Shown here: positions 16,279 through 23,070 of the stretch, in pieces | Numbering within the stretch: the stretch's first letter is position 1 | Layout of the letters: the number at the start of each line of letters is the position of its first letter | Origin: Variovorax sp. CAN15 | Lineage (GTDB): Bacteria > Pseudomonadota > Gammaproteobacteria > Burkholderiales > Burkholderiaceae_C | Assembly (NCBI RefSeq): GCF_030462475.1 | Contig: NZ_JASMRZ010000010.1 | Coordinates: 21,447-72,099 of the forward strand | Direction of reading: 5' to 3' | Length of the DNA stretch: 50,653 nt | Made by a program: the position numbers and the translations under genes | Notes under the pieces: model-generated | Database searches by the model: none | Told to the model about the DNA's origin: nothing | What the model saw: the letters and a program-made list of their open reading frames with translations, nothing else

Positions 16279-18450
16279 TCAGAAGGCATAGGCTTCACGG
16301 CGGCGGGCCTCGCCGCGCTGCAGCCAACCGATGACGGCGGCACGCACGCGCTCGCGCAGCTGGTCCCAGCGGCTGGGGTTGCTCACGATCTGGGCCTTGT
16401 AGAAGGAGGGGCACAGCACGGCGGCGTGCGAGACCTCGCCGCACACGCCGCAGCCCACGCAGCTGTCGAGCACGGTTGCAACCGGGTCGGTGCGCAGCGG
16501 ATCGGGATTGGGCTTGATCGACAGCGACGGGCAGCCCGAGAGGCGGATGCAGGAGTGGTCGCCGGTGCAGGTGTCGGAGTCGACGCCGAATTTCTCGCGC
16601 ACCATGCGCTTGCCGTCGGCGATGGCCTTGCGCACCAGCGGCTTCTCGCGGCGCTGCTTGTTGAGCATGCACTCCGACTGCGCGATGAGCACCTTGGGGC
16701 CCTTCTCCCTGGTGGTCAGCGCCTCCTTGAGCGCATCGCGCATGCCGGCGATGTCGTAGGTGCGGCGCATCGTCTTCACCCACTTGACGCCCACGCCGCG
16801 CACGGCGCTTTCGATCTCGTGGCCGGTGCTGCGCGTCTTGTTGACTGCGTGCGAGGAGAGGATGTCCTGCCCGCCGGTGGCCGAGGTGTAGTTGTTGTCG
16901 ACGACGATGGTGAGGTTGTCGCTCTTGTTGAAGACCGCGTTGGCCACGCCGCTGGTCAGGCCGTTGTGCCAGAAGCCGCCGTCGCCCATCATCGAGATCG
17001 CGCGCTTGCCCGCCGGTGCGTTGAGCGCCGCGGCGCCCGCGCCGCCCAGGCCGTAGCCCATGGTGGTGTTGCCGATGTTGAAGGGCGGCAGGATGGAGAA
17101 CAGGTGGCAGCCGATGTCGGCGCTCACGTGGTGCGCACCGAGTTCACGCTCGACCAGCTTCATCGCGCTGAAGATGGGGCGCTCCGGGCAGCCGGTGCAG
17201 AAGCCCGGCGGGCGGGCGTGGACCACCTCGGCGAGCGATGTGGAAGGCTGTGCGGGCTCGGGGGTGGCTTCGACCAGCGGGATCACCTTGCGCACGGGTG
17301 CGGGCATCGGCAAGGATGCGAGGCGTTCGTAGCGTTCGCAGAAGCTGCGTGCCCCCTTGAGCAGCTCGGAGGCTGTGTATTCGCCGGCCACGGGGAGCAT
17401 GTCCTTGCCGTGCAGCATGGTCGGCGAACCGGCCTGGCGCAGGATGGTCGCGAGGTTCTGCTCGACGAAATTGGGCTGGCCCTCTTCCACGACGAGCACC
17501 GCGCGCTTGCCTTCGCAGAAGCGGATCACTTCGCTCTCGATGACGGGGTAGGCCACGTTCATCACGTACAGCGGCACCTTCGTGTTGCCGTACACGTCGG
17601 CGAGGCCGAGGCGCTCGAGGGCGCGCAGCAGGGTGTTGTAGCTGCCGCCCTGGACGATGATGCCGATGTCGTCAGCGTCTTCGGAGAAGAACTCGTTGAG
17701 CTTGCGCTCCTCGATGAAGCGCACGGCGGCGGGCCAGCGGTCCTTGATCTTCTCCTGCTCGTGCACGAAGCTCGCGGGCGGCAGCACGATGCGGCCCACG
17801 TCGCGCTGCGGGTTCTCGAGCGCGTCCTTCAGCGTGAACTTGGCGCGCTTGTTGTCGCCCGCGACGAAGTGGCCGTGTACGTGGCAGGCGCGGATGCGCA
17901 GCTGCAGCATCACCGGCGTATTGCTGGCTTCGGAGAGATCGAAGCCCTGCTTCACAGCGTCGACGATGCTGGGCAGGTTGGGTCGCGGATCGAGCAGCCA
18001 GATCTGCGACTTCATCGCGAAGGCGTGGCTGCGCTCCTGCATGATGGAGGAGCCCTCGCCGTAGTCCTCGCCCACGATGATGAGCGCGCCGCCGGTCACG
18101 CCGCCGGAGGCCAGGTTGGCCAAGGCATCGGAAGCCACATTGGTGCCGACGGTGGCCTTGAAGGTGACGGCGCCGCGCAGCGGGTAGTTGACGGAGGCAG
18201 CCAGCGTGGCAGCCGCGGTGGCTTCGCTTGCGCTGTTCTCGAAGCGGATGCCCTGCTCGGCGAGGATGTCCTGGGCGTCGGCCAGCACGTCCATCAGGTG
18301 CGAGATGGGTGCGCCCTGGTAGCCGGCCACGTAGGAAACTCCCGACTCCAGAAGGGCCTTGGTGACCGCGAGAATGCCTTCGCCACGAAAGACTTCCCCA
18401 CCAGAAAGCCGCAGTTTCTTGACTTCTTCAACGAATGAACGCTCGGCCAT
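16279..18450 (-). CDS. Indolepyruvate:ferredoxin oxidoreductase-type subunit alpha (IorA-like, TPP and iron-sulfur)
   Basis: The ATG at 18450 has an AAGGA site and gives 723 residues. The N-terminal pyrimidine-binding domain includes GYQGAPISHL (43-52). A Cys pair lies in GFCTGCPERP (416-425). The TPP-Mg motif runs from GDGGFWHNG (489-497) to DNN (518-520). Two C-terminal cysteine clusters (CTGDHSCIRLSGCP and CVGCGVCGEVSHAAVLCP) form the ferredoxin domain. The family oxidatively decarboxylates aryl-2-oxoacids to aryl-CoA. It is the first gene of the operon, facing iadR. An aryl-glyoxylate (isatinate) arising from IAA would suit this chemistry, giving anthraniloyl-CoA; substrate is inferred. 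Confidence 0.9.
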   Translation of the reverse strand: MAERSFVEEVKKLRLSGGEVFRGEGILAVTKALLESGVSYVAGYQGAPISHLMDVLADAQDILAEQGIRFENSASEATAAATLAASVNYPLRGAVTFKATVGTNVASDALANLASGGVTGGALIIVGEDYGEGSSIMQERSHAFAMKSQIWLLDPRPNLPSIVDAVKQGFDLSEASNTPVMLQLRIRACHVHGHFVAGDNKRAKFTLKDALENPQRDVGRIVLPPASFVHEQEKIKDRWPAAVRFIEERKLNEFFSEDADDIGIIVQGGSYNTLLRALERLGLADVYGNTKVPLYVMNVAYPVIESEVIRFCEGKRAVLVVEEGQPNFVEQNLATILRQAGSPTMLHGKDMLPVAGEYTASELLKGARSFCERYERLASLPMPAPVRKVIPLVEATPEPAQPSTSLAEVVHARPPGFCTGCPERPIFSAMKLVERELGAHHVSADIGCHLFSILPPFNIGNTTMGYGLGGAGAAALNAPAGKRAISMMGDGGFWHNGLTSGVANAVFNKSDNLTIVVDNNYTSATGGQDILSSHAVNKTRSTGHEIESAVRGVGVKWVKTMRRTYDIAGMRDALKEALTTREKGPKVLIAQSECMLNKQRREKPLVRKAIADGKRMVREKFGVDSDTCTGDHSCIRLSGCPSLSIKPNPDPLRTDPVATVLDSCVGCGVCGEVSHAAVLCPSFYKAQIVSNPSRWDQLRERVRAAVIGWLQRGEARRREAYAF

Positions 18451-18476
18451 CTCTGTCCTTGTTGTCTGTCGTGGGA

Positions 18477-18500
18477 CGATGCACTTCGGGAGCTGCATCG
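18477..18500. promoter_or_regulatory. Inverted repeat in the iad operon leader
   Basis: CGATGCA at 18477-18483 and TGCATCG at 18494-18500 form a perfect 7-bp inverted repeat with a 10-base spacer. It lies between the proposed operon promoter and the IorA-like start codon, so it could be a leader stem-loop or a second protein-binding site. Confidence 0.4.
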
Positions 18501-18503
18501 CGG

Positions 18504-18543
18504 TTCATATAATGTTGACAAATGAATGTATCCACAATCATGA
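18504..18543. promoter_or_regulatory. Divergent iad operon/iadR promoter region with candidate MarR operator
   Basis: This is the only AT-rich stretch between the two divergent genes. On the minus strand TTGTGG (18537-18532) and CATTAT (18514-18509) are 17 bases apart, a fair sigma-70 promoter for the catabolic operon. On the plus strand a perfect TTGACA is at 18515-18520, but its -10 (around TCATGA, 18538-18543) is weak. An imperfect palindrome, TTCATAT then AAATGAA (18504-18526), overlaps the operon -10 and the iadR -35. That is where a repressor would block both promoters until bound by auxin. Confidence 0.5.
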
Positions 18544-18594
18544 ATTACCCTAGACATGCAAGCAGCGTGCCCGTGGCGACTGTGAGGGGCCTTC

Positions 18595-19071
18595 ATGGCT
18601 GATCAACCTGTCGAGTCGCATCGCTTCGTCGATGACTACCTGCCGGCGCTGCTGGCGCAAGCCAGCCAGCTGATCTCTTCGGAGTTCCACGAGGTGGCGC
18701 GACAGCAGGGCTTCTCCATCTCGGAGTGGCGCGTGATGGCCTCGCTCGCGGGCAGCGAGCCGATCAGCATCGGCCAGCTCGCGCAGGTCACCGTGACCAA
18801 GCAGCCCACGGTGACACGGCTGCTGGACCGCATGGAAGCACGCGGACAGGTCGAGCGCCTGCCCCACGAGAGTGATCGCCGCATCACGCTGGTGCGCATC
18901 ACGCGCAAGGGGCTCAAGGCAGTCGAGCATCTGATGGAGCTGGCGCGCGAGCATGAACGGCGCGTGCTCGAACCCTTCGGACTGCGGCGCGCGGAAGAGC
19001 TCAAGCAGACGCTGCGGCAGATGATCGACCTGCACGTGCGCATTCCGATCGAGGAGCCGGAGGAGGACTGA
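18595..19071 (+). CDS. iadR: MarR-family transcriptional regulator (IadR-like auxin-responsive repressor)
   Basis: The 158-residue protein starts at an ATG with a GAGGGG site and has the MarR winged-helix layout. The N-terminal dimerisation helices are followed by ISEWRVMASLAGSEPISIGQ, the recognition helix region TVTKQPTVTRLLDRMEARG (about 66-84), a DRR wing (SDRRITLVRI) and C-terminal helices. It is transcribed divergently from the oxidoreductase-led operon, the standard position for a MarR repressor of a catabolic operon. In Variovorax the regulator of the auxin-degradation locus is a MarR protein that binds IAA; I assign iadR from that context. The downstream gene is convergent. Confidence 0.85.
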   Translation: MADQPVESHRFVDDYLPALLAQASQLISSEFHEVARQQGFSISEWRVMASLAGSEPISIGQLAQVTVTKQPTVTRLLDRMEARGQVERLPHESDRRITLVRITRKGLKAVEHLMELAREHERRVLEPFGLRRAEELKQTLRQMIDLHVRIPIEEPEED

Positions 19072-19092
19072 GCGGCTTCGTCGCTCCGCCGC

Positions 19093-19977
19093 TCAGAGGC
19101 GGGGCACGAGCACGGCGCGGCCGCGATGGCCACGCTGCGCGATCCAGTCGAGTGCCGCAGCAGCATCCGCAAGCGCGAAAGGTCGCACTTCAAGATGCAG
19201 GCGGCCGTCCGCCAGCCTCGCGAGCAATTCAGGGGCCGCGGCACGGCCTTGCGCTTCGCGCCGGAACATGTTGAGGGGCAGCAGCGCCACGTCGCGCTGG
19301 AGAAAGTGCGCGATGTCGAGCGGCAGCGTCGGCCCCGCGGTGTAGCCGACCAGCACGGCCCGCCCACCCTGGCGCACCGCAGGCAGCGTTCGCGCGAGCA
19401 CATCGCCGCCGACGGTATCTATCAGCAGATCGGCACTGGCAACTGCCGGCGGTTCCGCATCCGCAGCGACGGCGAACGCCGCACAACCGGCATCGCGCGC
19501 AAGCTGCATCACGAGGGAGCCGACAGCGCCGCTCGCTCCGGTCACCAGAACCTGCTCGCCCGCCTGCAGCATCGCGACTTCATGCAACGCCACCCACGCG
19601 GAGGTCGTCGGAGAGAAGAATGCCGCGCCCAGAGGCATCGGCACATCATCGGGCAAATGGCCCAGTGCCTCGTCGGGCGCGTCGATCTGCTCGCACCAGG
19701 TGCCATCGAAGAGCGTGCCCAGGCCGCTGCCACGCAACCAGACGCGCTGCCCCGCTTGGTAGCGCTCACTCGAGACGACAACGCCCGCGGCCTCGACGCC
19801 CGGCGTATAGGGCAAGGGCGGATGCCGCAGGAAGCGGCCGCGCCACACGGTGCGATCGATGTGCCCGACCGTCGCAGCCTCCATGCGCACGATGGTGCGG
19901 CCGGGCCGCGCCACGGGGTCGGCGACATCTTCCAGCACGGGCAGAGCATCGAATCCGTGAATGCGCACAGCTTTCAA
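19093..19977 (-). CDS. Medium-chain dehydrogenase/quinone oxidoreductase-like protein (TTG start)
   Basis: The 294-residue product begins MKAVRIHGFDALPVLEDVAD, the standard N-terminus of zinc-independent MDR quinone oxidoreductases, and has the NADP loop VTGASGAVGSLVMQL (about 144-158). No zinc-ligand cysteine cluster is seen. The start is a TTG at 19977, supported by a GGAG site 8 bases upstream and by a TTGA overlap with the stop of the preceding gene; the next ATG would remove the conserved N-terminus. Last gene of the four-gene operon, convergent with iadR. It probably reduces a quinone or enone with NADPH; substrate unknown. Confidence 0.85.
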   Translation of the reverse strand: MKAVRIHGFDALPVLEDVADPVARPGRTIVRMEAATVGHIDRTVWRGRFLRHPPLPYTPGVEAAGVVVSSERYQAGQRVWLRGSGLGTLFDGTWCEQIDAPDEALGHLPDDVPMPLGAAFFSPTTSAWVALHEVAMLQAGEQVLVTGASGAVGSLVMQLARDAGCAAFAVAADAEPPAVASADLLIDTVGGDVLARTLPAVRQGGRAVLVGYTAGPTLPLDIAHFLQRDVALLPLNMFRREAQGRAAAPELLARLADGRLHLEVRPFALADAAAALDWIAQRGHRGRAVLVPRL

Positions 19978-20774
19978 GACAAGCTCTCCAGAAACTCAAG
20001 CACCGTGTGCGCAAAGGCAGCGGGCATCTGATCGGGCAGCGGCACCATGCCTCCTGCGATGTCGATGATGCGTGCCCGCGGCAGGTGATGCCGCAGCTCC
20101 GCCGCGTGGGGTGCGGCAAAGGGATCTTCGGTAGCGCGCACGATCAGCAAGGGCTGCTCTATCAAGCCGATGCGCTCCTCCATGCGGTAGGACGCAACGG
20201 CGCGATGCCCCTCTTCCACGCGATGCCCGACCTTCAATGCATCGAGCACGAAAGCTTCGAGCAGATCGGGGCGGCCAGCCGGATAGAAGCCCTGGCGCTT
20301 CTGCCACAGTGCGGCTAGATGCGTGCCGTCTTCACTCGGCGCAACTTCATCGATGGGTGGACGCTCCGCGCGCGCCTTGCGAAAGGATTCATCGGTGTAC
20401 GGCGTGGATGACAGCACCAGACTGCGTACGCGCAGCGGAAACGCCGCGGCAAGCTCGACCGCGATAACGCCGCCGGTGTGATGCCCCACCACGTCGACCT
20501 TCTCGATGCCCAATGCATCGAGCAACTCGCAAGCCACACGCGCCCACTGCTCGATGCTCGCAGGCACACCTCCGTCGGCGGAGTCACCGAAGCCCGCCGT
20601 ATCCATTGCGATGGCCCTGCGGCGCTCGCCGATCAACGGCAGCACCGCGCGGTACTCCGCCCAACTGCGCGGAGACTGATGCAGCAGCAACACAGCCGGT
20701 GCAGCAGGGTCGCCGCAAGCCGCGTAGTGCACCTGCCCCACCGAAAGATCGGCAAATGCGCGGCGGATGTTCAT
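19974..20774 (-). CDS. Alpha/beta-hydrolase fold protein lacking the canonical catalytic Ser and His
   Basis: The 266-residue product starts at the ATG at 20774 (MNIRRAFADL), overlapping the upstream stop by 4 bp. The fold is clear: oxyanion loop HQSPRSW, MDTAGFGDSA, nucleophile elbow VVGHHTGG and a late acidic position (RATEDPF). But the elbow GxSxG reads G97-H-H99-T-G101, so the nucleophile position is His. The C-terminal GxGH motif reads AGGMVPLPDQ, with no His. It is either a non-hydrolytic member (lyase, dioxygenase-like or pseudoenzyme) or uses unusual residues. It lies in an operon with two NAD-dependent dehydrogenases and a quinone reductase. Confidence 0.85.
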   Translation of the reverse strand: MNIRRAFADLSVGQVHYAACGDPAAPAVLLLHQSPRSWAEYRAVLPLIGERRRAIAMDTAGFGDSADGGVPASIEQWARVACELLDALGIEKVDVVGHHTGGVIAVELAAAFPLRVRSLVLSSTPYTDESFRKARAERPPIDEVAPSEDGTHLAALWQKRQGFYPAGRPDLLEAFVLDALKVGHRVEEGHRAVASYRMEERIGLIEQPLLIVRATEDPFAAPHAAELRHHLPRARIIDIAGGMVPLPDQMPAAFAHTVLEFLESLS

Positions 20775-21778
20775 GACAGGGTCCGGTCGGCAGGTGCGCG
20801 CCAGAGGCCCGCGTGGCGCAGTTCGCCGAGCGTGCGCGAGAGCACATCGCGCCGGTAGGCCGCGACGTCGCGCCCCTCGTACTCGTAGAAGCCGCTGCCG
20901 CTCTTGAGACCGAGTCGGCCCTGCTCGACCATCTGCCCGACGATGGCCGGCGCGGTGTAGCGGCCGGCATCGAGCGAAGCCGACATCTCGCGGCTCGCGT
21001 GATGCAGGATGTCGCAACCGCCGAAGTCGATGAACTCCACAACGCCCAGTGCAGCGAAACGCAGGCCCAGGCCGTAGCGCGTGGCCTTGTCGATTTCTTC
21101 CGCGGTGGCGGCGCCCTCCTCGATCATCCGCGCGGCCTCGTTCATCACCAGCGCCTGCAGTCGAGGCACGATGTAGCCGGGCGAGGCGCCGCAGACAACT
21201 GGCAGCTTGCCGATCTCTTCCATCAGCGCCTTCGTGCGCGCGAGCACCGCGGCATCGGTGCCCGGATGGCAGCTGAGCTCGACCACGGGGATCACGTAGG
21301 CCGGGTTGAGCCAGTGCATGTTGAGAAAGCGGCCGGGCAGCCGCACCAGCGATGCGAGCTGCGTCACCAGAATGCTGCTGGTGGTCGAGGTGAGGATCGC
21401 GTCGTCACGGCAATGGCGGTTGAGCTGCTCGAAGGCTTCGCGCTTGGCCTCCATGGTTTCGGGCACGCCCTCGAATACCAGCTCGGCTGCGGCCAATGCC
21501 TGCGGGGCGGCAGCGGCATCGACGAAGTCGACGCGTGCCGAGATGGCAGCGATCTTCGACTCGTCGATCACGCCGAGCTGCGCGAGACCCGAGAGGCTGG
21601 TGTCGATCTCGGCCTTCGCTTCGTCGCGCAGCCGTTGCCACGCTTCGTCGGTGCGCTGGCGCAGGTCGATCAGCGAGATGCGGTGGCCCGCATAGGCGAA
21701 CGCGATGGCGATGCCGCGCCCCATGCGGCCCGCGCCCACGGCCGCGAAGCGAGGCAGCGAAGCGGCTTCATTCGCCAT
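20771..21778 (-). CDS. 3-hydroxyacyl-CoA dehydrogenase family protein (L-carnitine/hydroxybutyryl-CoA dehydrogenase-like)
   Basis: The 335-residue protein has an N-terminal Rossmann loop (AAVGAGRMGRGIA, about residues 12-24), an acidic residue after beta-2 (LIDLRQR), the STTSS Ser and the HWLNP His/Asn catalytic segment of 3-hydroxyacyl-CoA dehydrogenases. The C-terminal domain ends with LGLKSGSGFYEYEGRD. Length is typical for single-function hydroxybutyryl-CoA or L-carnitine dehydrogenases. It overlaps the opine-dehydrogenase-like gene by 11 bp and the alpha/beta-hydrolase gene by 4 bp. The substrate, a 3-hydroxy acid or its CoA ester, cannot be read from sequence. Confidence 0.88.
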   Translation of the reverse strand: MANEAASLPRFAAVGAGRMGRGIAIAFAYAGHRISLIDLRQRTDEAWQRLRDEAKAEIDTSLSGLAQLGVIDESKIAAISARVDFVDAAAAPQALAAAELVFEGVPETMEAKREAFEQLNRHCRDDAILTSTTSSILVTQLASLVRLPGRFLNMHWLNPAYVIPVVELSCHPGTDAAVLARTKALMEEIGKLPVVCGASPGYIVPRLQALVMNEAARMIEEGAATAEEIDKATRYGLGLRFAALGVVEFIDFGGCDILHHASREMSASLDAGRYTAPAIVGQMVEQGRLGLKSGSGFYEYEGRDVAAYRRDVLSRTLGELRHAGLWRAPADRTLS

Positions 21779-22841
21779 CGTGGAGCCTCTGCTTGAGCTG
21801 CGCCGTGCTCAGGCCGGCGAAGCCCAGGCTCTCGAAGGTGCGGGGGCCGCGCCGCAGGTCGCGCCCGAGAAAACCGCCGACGATGGCCAGCAGGCCATGC
21901 GCGATGGGCGCATCCACGCCCGCATGGCGCGCGGCGGACGCGAGGAAGGCAAGGCCGAGTTCGGTGTCCTCGGTGATGTAGCGGTGCGTGTGCAGGTCGA
22001 TGTTCTCGCGCCAGTCGCCCGACTTGACGAGTTGCTTGTGCGCATCGCCGTACATCCACCGGTCGTTGTCGTAGTGGTCGGCCAGCGGATAGTGCGGCGA
22101 GCCCTGCCCGAAGGCTTCGCGCACCGCGACGCGCTCCTGATCAAGCCGGTCGGTCACGTCGCGCACGGCGCGCTGCGTGCCTTCGTTGTGGATGTCCCAG
22201 CGCTCGAAGTGCTGCAGCGGCGCGGCGTTCATCACCATCAGCGGCGGGTGGATGACGGGGCCTGCGTTCATCAGCGCGCCCGAGAGGGCGTCGCCGCAGC
22301 CATGTACAGCTGGATAGGCCCTGCGGATCACCTCGATGGCCTGCGCCTCCTTGCGGGCCGGATAGACGCCGGTCGGCAGGCGGATGGCGCGAATGGTGAC
22401 GTTGACTTCGCGCTCGCCGTGCTTGCGCGCCAGATAGGGCAAGGTGCCGGTTTCGGCCCAGGCTACGTCGGCGCGGCTGCCGGCGTCCTTCACGGTGCGC
22501 GCCATCACGTAGCTGCCGAAGGTGCCCGGCGGCAGGAAGACGACCTGGCCATCGACAAGATGCGGCGCCATCGCGAGCGCGATGTCGTGCTGGGCGATGG
22601 CGGGAGTCGGGATGACGATCAGCTCGGCGCCCTGCATGGCGGCGCCGATGTCGGCGGTGGCGAGCGCGATGGGCACCTCGCGCGAGCCGCCGGCGTCCTT
22701 CAGCGTGATCGCGCCGGCACGCAGCAACGGCTGCAGCGCTTGGGCATCGCGGCGCCACAGGCGCACTTCATGACCGGTTTCAGACAGGTCCGCGGCAGCC
22801 GCGTAGGCGCCATGACCACCCCCAAGAATCGCAATTTTCAT
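21768..22841 (-). CDS. NAD/NADP octopine/nopaline dehydrogenase family protein
   Basis: The 357-residue product starts MKIAILGGGHGAYAAAADLS, a Rossmann NAD(P) site, followed by LWRRD. A C-terminal opine-dehydrogenase domain begins around NAGPVIHPPLMVMNA. Opine dehydrogenases reductively condense an amino acid with a 2-oxoacid, or run the reverse oxidation. It is the first gene of the four-gene minus-strand operon. In a plant-associated bacterium opine use is plausible, but the partner 3-hydroxyacyl dehydrogenase and hydrolase-fold genes do not define a known opine pathway. Related family members also handle non-opine substrates. Confidence 0.85.
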   Translation of the reverse strand: MKIAILGGGHGAYAAAADLSETGHEVRLWRRDAQALQPLLRAGAITLKDAGGSREVPIALATADIGAAMQGAELIVIPTPAIAQHDIALAMAPHLVDGQVVFLPPGTFGSYVMARTVKDAGSRADVAWAETGTLPYLARKHGEREVNVTIRAIRLPTGVYPARKEAQAIEVIRRAYPAVHGCGDALSGALMNAGPVIHPPLMVMNAAPLQHFERWDIHNEGTQRAVRDVTDRLDQERVAVREAFGQGSPHYPLADHYDNDRWMYGDAHKQLVKSGDWRENIDLHTHRYITEDTELGLAFLASAARHAGVDAPIAHGLLAIVGGFLGRDLRRGPRTFESLGFAGLSTAQLKQRLHDGE

Positions 22842-22912
22842 GTCGAAAGTCGAAAAGCAGGTGTCGATGAACCGGCAGCCGCGAGACGGCTCCGGGGAAG
22901 TGATGCGCCATT

Positions 22913-22941
22913 ACATTACTTTTCATCGATTCATATGTCAA
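22913..22941 (-). promoter_or_regulatory. Candidate sigma-70 promoter of the opine-dehydrogenase-like operon
   Basis: On the minus strand TTGACA (22941-22936) and TAATGT (22918-22913) are separated by 17 bases, about 70 bp upstream of the ATG at 22841. The -35 and the bases after it (TTGACATATGAAT) nearly repeat TTGACAAATGAAT in the iadR promoter region. Confidence 0.45.
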
Positions 22942-22991
22942 TCAAACTCGGCGACATTGGCGTGCTCGGAAACCCGGAACGCACCCGAAAT

Positions 22992-23024
22992 GAAAAAGCC
23001 CGCGCTCGTGAGAACGCGGGCTTT
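22992..23024 (-). terminator. Rho-independent terminator of the DEAD-box helicase gene
   Basis: AAAGCCCGCG (22995-23004) and CGCGGGCTTT (23015-23024) form a perfect 10-bp stem with a 10-base loop. On the minus strand the hairpin is followed by a T run. It lies 47 bp past the helicase stop and insulates the downstream operon. Confidence 0.85.
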
Positions 23025-23070
23025 CGCAAGAATGGGATGGTGCAGCCCTCAGGCTGCGTTCCCCAAAGGA

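Noticed and set aside
16261..18438. 725-codon plus-strand open frame opposite the IorA-like gene
   Set aside because: No domain-like sequence; it mirrors the codon pattern of the well-supported IorA-like protein on the minus strand.
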